Origin: Xylophilus sp. GOD-11R
Lineage (GTDB): Bacteria > Pseudomonadota > Gammaproteobacteria > Burkholderiales > Burkholderiaceae_C
Length of the DNA stretch: 64,000 nucleotides
Direction: 5' to 3'
Assembly (NCBI RefSeq): GCF_033546935.1
Contig: NZ_CP137854.1
Location: 4,712,001 to 4,776,000 of the forward strand
Shown in pieces: positions 58,135 to 64,000 of the stretch. The notes beneath the pieces were generated by a model, which worked only from the letters and a program-made list of their open reading frames with translations, had not been told where the DNA came from and did no database searches. Position numbers and translations under genes: made by a program. How positions within the stretch are numbered: position 1 is the stretch's first letter; every line of letters begins with the position of its first letter.

Positions 58135-59904
58135 TCAGGCGGCTGTCGTCATCGCCGCTACCGGGTCTTCGGCGTTCAGCACGCCCTCGGCCCACGGCTG
58201 CAGCCGCAGCGCATCGGCGCGCAGCACTTCCTGCTTCACCGACAGGATCTGCGCCGGGTGCATCGAGAAACTGCGCAGGCCCAGGCCCAGCAGCAGTTTG
58301 GTCATCGAGGTATCGCCCGCCATTTCGCCGCAGACCGACACGTCCTTGCCCGCTCGCCGGCAGGCCGCGATGGTGTCGGCTACCAGGCGCAGCACGGCCG
58401 GGTGCAGCGGGTCGTACAGGTGGGCGACCGACTCGTCGGTGCGGTCGATGGCCAGTGTGTACTGGATCAGGTCGTTGGTGCCGATCGACAGAAAATCGAA
58501 ATAACGCAGGAACAGCGGCAGCGACAGGGCCGCCGCGGGAATCTCGATCATGGCGCCGAGCTGTGGCTGACCGTAGCCGATGCCGGCGTTGTCGAGCTCG
58601 GCACGGGCTTGGTCGATCAGCGCCAGCGTGTGGCGGATCTCGCTGCCGTGCGCCAGCATCGGAATCAACATCTTGACCGGCCCGAAGGCGGCCGCCCGCA
58701 GGATCGCCCGCAACTGCGTGCGGAACATGGCTGGGTCGGCCAGGCTCCAGCGGATCGCGCGCAGGCCGAGCGCGGGGTTGAGGTGGGCATCGTCGCGCCG
58801 GGCGTCGTCCAGCGGCTTGTCGGCGCCGACGTCCACCGTGCGGATGGTGACCGACAAGCCGTCCATGTTGGAAACCGCCCGCCGATAGGCCTCGAACTGC
58901 TCCTCCTCGTCGGGCAGCTTGCCGTGGCGGCCCATGAACAGGAATTCGCTGCGAAACAGCCCCACACCGGCGGCACCGGCCTTGACCGCCGCCAGCGCGT
59001 CCTCGGGCAGCTCGATGTTGGCCAGCAGCTCCACCTTCTCGCCATCGCGCGTGATGGCCGGCGTGTGCCGCAGGCGAGCCAGGCGCTCGCGTTCGAGCTC
59101 GCCCTGGCGCTGCTTGAAGCCGTACTCGGCCAGGATGATCGGCGACGGGTCGACGATCATCAGGCCAGCGTCGCCGTCGATGATCACCCAGTCGTCCTGG
59201 CGCACCAGCTGGCTCGCGCTGCGGGCGCCGACCACCGCCGGAATGTCCATGCTGCGCGCCACGATGGCGGTGTGCGAGGTACGGCCACCGACATCGGTGA
59301 CGAAGCCGGCGAACACGCTCTGCTTGAACTGCAGCATGTCGGCCGGCGACAGGTCGTGCGCGATCAGCACCAGCGGCACATCGGCGGTATCGGCCAGTTG
59401 CAGGTCCTGGCTGCGCGCCGGGCGTGTGGCGGGCGGCGCCACCGGAGACGCCACGCCGCGCATGAAACGCAGCACCCGCTCGACCACCTGCTCCAAGTCG
59501 GCTTTGCGCTCGCGCAGATAGGCGTCCTCCATCTCGTCGAACTGGCGCGCGACCACTTCGAGCTGCGTGGTCAGCGCCCATTCGGCGTTGTAGAAGCGGT
59601 CGGTGATCCAGTGCTTGACGCCGTCCTCCAGCGCCTCGTCCTGCAGCAGCATCAGATGCACATCGAGAATGGCCGACAGCTCCTGCGGCGCATCCTTGGG
59701 ATTCATCTGCGCGACGTTGGCCTGCAGCCGCTGGATCTCCTCGACCACCGCATCGCGCGCTTCGCGCAGCCGGCCGATCTCGCGCGGCACATGCTCGGGC
59801 TCCACGAAGTAGTGGGCCACGTCGATCCGGCTCGACGCCACCAGCACCGCCCGCCCGATGGCGATGCCACGAGCGACCGCGAGACCGTGGACGGCGAAGG
59901 TCAT
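58135..59904 (-). CDS. ptsI: PTS enzyme I (phosphoenolpyruvate-protein phosphotransferase)
   Basis: 589 aa. The phosphorylated His 211 lies in VGGRTSHTAIVARSMDIPAV. The catalytic C-terminal barrel shows GLFRSEFLFMGRHGKLPDEEEQ, SIGTNDLIQYTLAIDRTD and VCGEMAGDTS. It autophosphorylates with PEP and hands the phosphate to HPr. With the upstream ptsH and EIIA genes it forms the phosphocarrier group. No sugar permease gene is present, so the system probably has a regulatory role here. Confidence 0.95.
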   Translation of the reverse strand: MTFAVHGLAVARGIAIGRAVLVASSRIDVAHYFVEPEHVPREIGRLREARDAVVEEIQRLQANVAQMNPKDAPQELSAILDVHLMLLQDEALEDGVKHWITDRFYNAEWALTTQLEVVARQFDEMEDAYLRERKADLEQVVERVLRFMRGVASPVAPPATRPARSQDLQLADTADVPLVLIAHDLSPADMLQFKQSVFAGFVTDVGGRTSHTAIVARSMDIPAVVGARSASQLVRQDDWVIIDGDAGLMIVDPSPIILAEYGFKQRQGELERERLARLRHTPAITRDGEKVELLANIELPEDALAAVKAGAAGVGLFRSEFLFMGRHGKLPDEEEQFEAYRRAVSNMDGLSVTIRTVDVGADKPLDDARRDDAHLNPALGLRAIRWSLADPAMFRTQLRAILRAAAFGPVKMLIPMLAHGSEIRHTLALIDQARAELDNAGIGYGQPQLGAMIEIPAAALSLPLFLRYFDFLSIGTNDLIQYTLAIDRTDESVAHLYDPLHPAVLRLVADTIAACRRAGKDVSVCGEMAGDTSMTKLLLGLGLRSFSMHPAQILSVKQEVLRADALRLQPWAEGVLNAEDPVAAMTTAA

Positions 59905-60015
59905 GTCAGCAGCGCTCCGTCAACGTCGAAAAGATGAGCGAATGCGAAGCCGCCGGCGGCCGCCCCCGGAAGGGGGTAGGCGAAGACACGAAGTGCGCAG
60001 CCTGGGGGCGATCCA

Positions 60016-60285
60016 TCACTCTCCTTCGCCGAACTTGTCGTTGATGAGAGCCAGAAGCGCCGTCATCGCTTCTTCCTCTTTCGGCCCATTGGTCTCCACC
60101 ACCACCTGCGTGCCGATGCCGGCGGCCAGCATCATCACGCCCATGATGCTTTTGGCATTGACCCGGCGCTCGCCGCGGGCGATCCAGACCTCGCACGGAA
60201 AACTGCCGGCGAGCTTGGTGAGCTTGGCCGACGCACGCGCGTGCAGGCCCAGCCTATTGCTGATGGTGATGGTGTTCTGGATCAT
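60016..60285 (-). CDS. ptsH: HPr phosphocarrier protein
   Basis: 89 aa. His 15 is in GLHARASAKL and the regulatory Ser is in NAKSIMGVMML (about residue 46), so both phosphorylation sites are kept. It relays phosphate from enzyme I to EIIA. Its start overlaps the EIIA reading frame by 32 bases, and ptsI follows after 111 bases. Confidence 0.95.
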   Translation of the reverse strand: MIQNTITISNRLGLHARASAKLTKLAGSFPCEVWIARGERRVNAKSIMGVMMLAAGIGTQVVVETNGPKEEEAMTALLALINDKFGEGE

Positions 60286-60700
60286 GTTTTCTGCGTGCCT
60301 GGTTCTGCGGCGCGGTGATCGCCACCTGCATCACGCCCTGCGTGCCACCGACGACCGCGCGCGACACCAGGGCGTCGAGCGGCTCGTGCCGGTAGCTGAC
60401 GGTGCGCAGCAGCATCGGCAAGTTGACGCCGGTGACGAGTTTGGAATGGGTGCCGTCGACCAGCCGCTGGGCGACATTGCACGGCGTGGCGCCGAAGACG
60501 TCGGTCAGGACGAGCGTGCCGCCGCCGCGATGCTGGCCCATGATGATGCGTGCCGAAGCCAGCGTTTCTTCCGGCGAAACATTGGGCTGCACATCCAATG
60601 CCAGCACACCGTTGCCACAGTCGGGAAACACATGCAGCGCGCATTGGCGCAATGCATGGGCCAGGGGAGCGTGGGCGATCAGGAAAATGCGGTTGGTCAT
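60254..60700 (-). CDS. PTS EIIA, mannose/fructose-sorbose type
   Basis: 148 aa from the ATG complementary to 60698-60700 (MTNRIFLIAHAPLAHAL). His 10 is the predicted phosphorylation site. DVFGATPCNVAQRL and GVNLPMLLR are conserved EIIA-Man blocks. The C terminus ends in a His/Gln-rich tail that overlaps the ptsH start. Such EIIA proteins without a cognate permease are common in betaproteobacteria and serve in nitrogen- or carbon-linked regulation. The EIIA-HPr-EI order is the normal one here. Confidence 0.9.
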   Translation of the reverse strand: MTNRIFLIAHAPLAHALRQCALHVFPDCGNGVLALDVQPNVSPEETLASARIIMGQHRGGGTLVLTDVFGATPCNVAQRLVDGTHSKLVTGVNLPMLLRTVSYRHEPLDALVSRAVVGGTQGVMQVAITAPQNQARRKHDPEHHHHQQ

Positions 60701-60757
60701 GTGGCGCTTGCGGGACAGCAAGACATTATGGCGGCCTCTCCTGCTGCTTCAGGCCGT

Positions 60758-61312
60758 TCAGCGCAGCCGCATGCCTGTGAAGAAGGAGTCGCGCGCCTGA
60801 GGATCGTGTGGCTCACCGTAGATCGCGGCGAAAAACACCTGCCCGGCCGGCGCTTCGGGCTGGCCGGCCGTCGCGAACCAGGCCGCGTCGAGCGCCAGAG
60901 GTTTTCCGTCCGGCGAGCGTCCCATCGCGCGCAATCGCAGGGACTGTGGCAGATTCAGCGCGCCAGGCGGCAGGAAAGGACGACCGGCGGGGCCGTCGGG
61001 TCCTGAAGCGATGCCCGCGCGGGCCAGGATGAGGTCCTGCCATTCACCAAGTGCGGGCCCGAGACGGGTCTGCGGCATGCCTGCCCAACCGACGACGAAG
61101 GTCGCGCCGCCGGCCTCGCAGCCGGCCAGCGTCATCTGCACCGTGCGGCCGTCCAGCGGCACGGATCGCATGGCATCGTCAGGCTTGCAGGGCATCGTCG
61201 CCGTCAGCGCGGTGGAAGCGGGCTGCACGTCGCGCCAGTTCATTTCCGGGCTGCAGGCGGTCAAGATCAGCGAAGCGCACAACGCAACCCAGTGGCGCGG
61301 AAGGGACAGCAT
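60758..61312 (-). CDS. Hypothetical lipoprotein
   Basis: 184 aa. Lipobox LTAC gives Cys 20 as the modified residue (LCASLILTAC). The mature region begins SPEMNWRDVQPASTALTATMP and has two further Cys residues, in MPCKPD and AGCEAGG, that may form a disulfide. GQVFFAAIYGEPHDPQARDS is near the end. I recognise no domain, though it resembles lipoproteins often found near pts genes in Comamonadaceae. It is transcribed toward the EIIA gene, 57 bases away. Confidence 0.65.
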   Translation of the reverse strand: MLSLPRHWVALCASLILTACSPEMNWRDVQPASTALTATMPCKPDDAMRSVPLDGRTVQMTLAGCEAGGATFVVGWAGMPQTRLGPALGEWQDLILARAGIASGPDGPAGRPFLPPGALNLPQSLRLRAMGRSPDGKPLALDAAWFATAGQPEAPAGQVFFAAIYGEPHDPQARDSFFTGMRLR

Positions 61313-61458
61313 CGGTCGATTATCCGGCCCGGGCTTCGGCTGATTCAGGGAACGGCCCGATGCGAGAAAGCCAGAAAAGGCGAAAAAAGGCGAGAAAAGG
61401 GCGAGAAAAAGCAGAAAGGCCTAAACTTCGCCCACTCGCCACTCGGCCCCGCCGCCCC

Positions 61459-61953
61459 ATGAAGAAATCGATCTACGCCGTTGCCGCCGCCATGCTTGTC
61501 GCGCTGGGTGCCACGGCGCTCCTGGGCAGCGGAGCGACTGCCGCGCCGGCCTCGTCCTTCGTGCTGCTCGACGGCTCCCATCGCAGCACCGAGGACCTCA
61601 AGGGCAAGGTCACGCTGGTCAATTTCTGGGCGACCAGCTGCGTCACCTGTGTCGCCGAGATGCCGCAGGTCATCTCGACCTACGACAAGTACAAAGGCCA
61701 AGGCTTCGACATCCTGGCAGTCGCCATGAGCTACGATCCGCCAGCTTACGTGGTCAATTACGCCGAAACACGCAAGCTGCCGTTCAGCGTGGCGATCGAC
61801 AACACCGGTGCGGTCGCCAAGGCATGGGGCGACGTCCAATTGACGCCGACCACCTACGTCGTCGACAAGTCGGGCCGCATCGTCAAACGCTACGTCGGCG
61901 AGCCGGATTTCAAGGAACTGCATGCGCTGATCGAAAAGCTGCTGGCCGCCTGA
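61459..61953 (+). CDS. TlpA-like thiol-disulfide protein
   Basis: 164 aa from the ATG at 61459; a Shine-Dalgarno sequence is not obvious. A signal peptide covers residues 1-29 (AAAMLVALGATALLGSG). The thioredoxin fold carries the redox motif WATSCVTC (Cys 61 and Cys 64) and the cis-proline region LTPTTYVVDKSGRIVKRYVG. It most resembles the TlpA/ResA group, which reduces periplasmic apocytochromes or other thiols. No cytochrome maturation gene adjoins it. Confidence 0.88.
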   Translation: MKKSIYAVAAAMLVALGATALLGSGATAAPASSFVLLDGSHRSTEDLKGKVTLVNFWATSCVTCVAEMPQVISTYDKYKGQGFDILAVAMSYDPPAYVVNYAETRKLPFSVAIDNTGAVAKAWGDVQLTPTTYVVDKSGRIVKRYVGEPDFKELHALIEKLLAA

Positions 61954-62051
61954 TACTGCCGTCAGCCCTCCGGCCATTGGTGTTGTCGACAGGTGCATGG
62001 TTTTTCGGCATCGCTAAACTCCGCGTTCCGCGACAGCCCCGGTCAGCACCG

Positions 62052-62555
62052 GTGATCCCCGTGATCGTCCCCAGAGCCCAAGTCAGCCTGATCTCGCCCT
62101 CCACCCCTTCGGAGCTGGAAGCCGCGCGCGACATCATCCGCGAATACGCCTCCAGCCTCAATATTGACCTGGCCTTCCAGGAGATCGCGGACGAGCTGGA
62201 AAAGCTTCCGGGCGAGTATGTCGAGCCCCGTGGCGGGCTGCTGCTGGCCTTGGTCGACGGTGCCGTCGCCGGCTGTTGCGCGTTGCGGCCGCTCGACGTT
62301 TCGGACTATCCCAACGCCTGTGAGATGAAACGCCTGTTCGTGCGCCGCGCCTTTCGCGGATTCGGGCTCGGGCGGCAACTCGCCGAGGCGACACTCGATC
62401 TCGCGCGCCGCGGCGGCTACGCCAATGTGCTGCTCGACACACTCGACGAGATGGAGTCGGCGCGGGTGCTCTATGCCGATCTTGGCTTCGAGGACATCCC
62501 GCCCTACTACCACAACCCGATCGCCGGGGCCCACTATCTCAAGGCTTCGCTGTAG
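62052..62555 (+). CDS. GNAT-family N-acetyltransferase
   Basis: 167 aa if the GTG at 62052 is used (a second GTG is at 62061; no ATG fits). The acetyl-CoA loop is visible as RRAFRGFGLGRQLAEATL, with LDTLDEMESARVLYADLGF as the terminal helix. GCCALRPLDVSDYPNACEMK is the beta-bulge region. Substrate unknown. A terminator hairpin follows at 62577-62598. Confidence 0.82.
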   Translation: MIPVIVPRAQVSLISPSTPSELEAARDIIREYASSLNIDLAFQEIADELEKLPGEYVEPRGGLLLALVDGAVAGCCALRPLDVSDYPNACEMKRLFVRRAFRGFGLGRQLAEATLDLARRGGYANVLLDTLDEMESARVLYADLGFEDIPPYYHNPIAGAHYLKASL

Positions 62556-62576
62556 CGGTTGCTCCCGACGTCGGGT

Positions 62577-62598
62577 AAGCCGCTATCAGGCGGCTTTT
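62577..62598 (+). terminator. Terminator-like hairpin after the acetyltransferase
   Basis: aagccgc (62577-62583) and gcggctt (62590-62596) with loop tatcag and a short T run. It overlaps the last codons of the convergent peroxiredoxin gene. Confidence 0.5.
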
Positions 62599-63095
62599 GC
62601 CTGGCCCAGCATCGTCGTCGCGTCACTGACCTCGAACTTGCCCGGCGCTTCCACGTTCAGCGTCTTCACGACGCCATCCTTCACCAGCATCGAATAGCGG
62701 TTGCTACGCACGCCCATGCCGCGCGCCTGCAAGTCGAGCGTCAGGCCCAGCGCCTGCGCGAAAGCCGCGCTGCCGTCGGCAAGCATGCGCACCTTGCCGG
62801 CAGTCTTCTGCTCGCGAGCCCAAGCCCCCATCACGAAGGCATCGTTGACGCTGAGGCACCAGATTTCATCGACACCGGCCATCTTGAAGGCGTCGGCGTT
62901 TTCGACATACCCCGGCACGTGTTTGGCAGAGCAGGTCGGCGTGAATGCTCCCGGCACTGCAAATACCGCGACGGTCTTGCCGGCGAGCGATTTCTCGATG
63001 TCGACCGCATTCGGTCCGATGCTGCAGCCCTCGCCCTCGACTTCCGAATATTCCATCAGGGTGCCCGCAGGCAGTTTTTCGCCGACCTTGATCAT
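62586..63095 (-). CDS. Peroxiredoxin (Prx5 type)
   Basis: 169 aa. VPGAFTPTCSAKHVPGYVENA holds the peroxidatic Cys at about residue 55. The second conserved Cys is in DEIWCLSVND, and the C-terminal GMGVRSNRYSMLVKDGVV is typical of Prx5. It reduces peroxides using thioredoxin or glutathione. It ends the block before the S10 operon. Confidence 0.92.
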   Translation of the reverse strand: MIKVGEKLPAGTLMEYSEVEGEGCSIGPNAVDIEKSLAGKTVAVFAVPGAFTPTCSAKHVPGYVENADAFKMAGVDEIWCLSVNDAFVMGAWAREQKTAGKVRMLADGSAAFAQALGLTLDLQARGMGVRSNRYSMLVKDGVVKTLNVEAPGKFEVSDATTMLGQAKAA

Positions 63096-63135
63096 GGAGT
63101 TTTCCTTCTTTCAAAAAATGAGAGTCAAAAATGAA

Positions 63136-63162
63136 AAACGGCCCACACGAGGTGGGCCGTTT
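63136..63162 (-). terminator. Terminator of the S10 ribosomal operon
   Basis: aaacggcccac (63136-63146) and gtgggccgttt (63152-63162), loop of five bases. On the minus strand it is followed by a T-rich stretch, so it ends rplP-rpmC-rpsQ transcription. Confidence 0.85.
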
Positions 63163-63193
63163 CAGGGGTGCACAAACGTGGACCCGGTCGTCT

Positions 63194-63463
63194 TCAGACG
63201 AGAACTGCCTTCTGGACCAGACGGGTGGCAACCCAGTTCTTGGTCTTGGAGATCGGACGGCTCTCGGTGATTTCGATGATGTCACCTGTGTGGAATTCAC
63301 CGGTTTCGTCGTGCGCGTGGTACTTGCTCGACTTGGCGACGATCTTGTCGTACACCGGGTGCTTAACGCGGCGTTCGACCAGAACGGTCACGGTCTTGGC
63401 ACGCTTGTCGCTGACCACCTTGCCAATCAAGGTGCGCTTGAGGGATTTTTTAGCTTCCGTCAT
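63194..63463 (-). CDS. rpsQ: 30S ribosomal protein S17
   Basis: 89 aa. [31 protein letters not shown] and [22 protein letters not shown] sequence identify S17. It is followed by a terminator, so it closes the operon. Its start is 9 bases after rpmC. Confidence 0.97.
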   Translation of the reverse strand: MTEAKKSLKRTLIGKVVSDKRAKTVTVLVERRVKHPVYDKIVAKSSKYHAHDETGEFHTGDIIEITESRPISKTKNWVATRLVQKAVLV

Positions 63464-63472
63464 GTCGGCTCC

Positions 63473-63676
63473 TTACTTGGCGGCTTGCTTTTCAGCAAGG
63501 ATGGTCTTCGCACGAGCGATGTCACGGCGCGTGACGCGCAGCGAACGGACGTTCGTGAGTTGTTGCGTGGCTTTCTGCATGCGCAGACCGAAATGGGCCT
63601 TCTGCAGGTCCTTGATTTCGGCGGTCACGCCGGCAACGTCTTTTTGGCGCAGGTCAGCAGCTTTGGTCATTTCCAT
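63473..63676 (-). CDS. rpmC: 50S ribosomal protein L29
   Basis: 67 aa. [21 protein letters not shown] and [21 protein letters not shown] are the two helices of L29. An in-frame ATG at 63670 is an alternative start. It lies between rplP and rpsQ, as expected in the S10 operon. Confidence 0.97.
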   Translation of the reverse strand: MEMTKAADLRQKDVAGVTAEIKDLQKAHFGLRMQKATQQLTNVRSLRVTRRDIARAKTILAEKQAAK

Positions 63677-63684
63677 TCTCCTGA

Positions 63685-64000
63685 TCAGGCGCCGAGCTGG
63701 CGTGCGACGAACGTGGTGCGCAGCGGCAGCTTGGCAGCTGCCAGCTTGAACGCTTCACGGGCCAGTTCTTCCGGAACACCGACGATCTCGAAAACGATCT
63801 TGCCGGGCTGGATTTCAGCGACGTAGTACTCGGGGTTGCCCTTGCCGTTACCCATCCGCACTTCTGCGGGCTTGGTGGAGATCGGCTTGTCGGGGAACAC
63901 ACGGATCCAGATACGACCGCCACGCTTGACGTGACGGGAAATCGCACGACGTGCGGCTTCGAGCTGGCGGGCCGTGAGGCGGCCGCGATCGGTGCACTTC
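63685..64000 (-). CDS. rplP: 50S ribosomal protein L16 (partial)
   Basis: The 5' end lies outside the window; about 105 codons are visible. They include [59 protein letters not shown] and the end [18 protein letters not shown], which identify L16. It is followed by rpmC after 8 bases. Confidence 0.96.
   Translation of the reverse strand, partial: KCTDRGRLTARQLEAARRAISRHVKRGGRIWIRVFPDKPISTKPAEVRMGNGKGNPEYYVAEIQPGKIVFEIVGVPEELAREAFKLAAAKLPLRTTFVARQLGA

Overview
The window is a GC-rich chromosomal segment that reads as a betaproteobacterium of the order Burkholderiales, most likely Comamonadaceae. The evidence is the PhaM granule protein at the left edge, DUF3567 and DUF3108 proteins, a LemA gene followed by two TPM-domain genes, the atpIBEFHAGDC operon, a lipB-lipA pair, a ptsI-ptsH-EIIA group and the rplP-rpmC-rpsQ end of the S10 operon at the right edge. 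Most of the window is dense housekeeping sequence. Three kinds of accessory DNA interrupt it.

Layout: 0-9.1 kb holds housekeeping and envelope genes (phaM, a MORN-type repeat protein, an FAH hydrolase, a ChaN-like lipoprotein, purU, a LysR regulator, arsC, and a TPR/SPINDLY-type glycosyltransferase). 9.19-12.01 kb is a small decayed integrative element. It is bounded by a 19-bp direct repeat of the 3' end of tRNA-Arg(CCG), and it carries an integrase remnant, a frameshifted lipoprotein remnant and an AT-rich WecG/TagA-type glycosyltransferase. 12.1-18.9 kb is a TetR-controlled tripartite RND efflux operon with a divergent palindromic operator. 19.0-25.6 kb holds a diheme cytochrome c5-type protein, a GT4 glycosyltransferase, a YheT hydrolase and the LemA/TPM group.

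25.7-47.2 kb is the most unusual part. A 'ligase-associated DNA damage response' gene set (PdeM, Lhr-type helicase, ATP-dependent DNA ligase, metallo-beta-lactamase exonuclease) is interleaved with large proteins of unknown family. These are two tandem 572/573-aa paralogues, a 1595-aa protein with predicted membrane segments lying between the helicase and ligase genes, a second paralogue family (one intact gene, one with a one-base frameshift, one C-terminal fragment) and a 680-aa protein. Two of the six reading starts have a perfect PIP/hrpII box (TTCGB-N15-TTCGB) 61-65 bases upstream, and the other four have degenerate versions at 63-70 bases. Together with Ser/Thr/Pro-rich N termini that mostly lack early acidic residues, this suggests a set of type III secretion effectors controlled by a HrpX/HrpB-type activator. 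Four of the proteins have an N-terminal motif resembling an F-box core. This is an inference: no secretion apparatus lies in the window, and I recognise no named effector family.

47.4-54.8 kb is the complete F1Fo ATP synthase operon, closed by a strong hairpin terminator. 54.9-64 kb returns to core genes: a metal-dependent lipoprotein hydrolase, DUF493, lipoate synthesis, PTS phosphocarriers, a thioredoxin-like protein, an acetyltransferase, a Prx5-type peroxiredoxin and ribosomal proteins.
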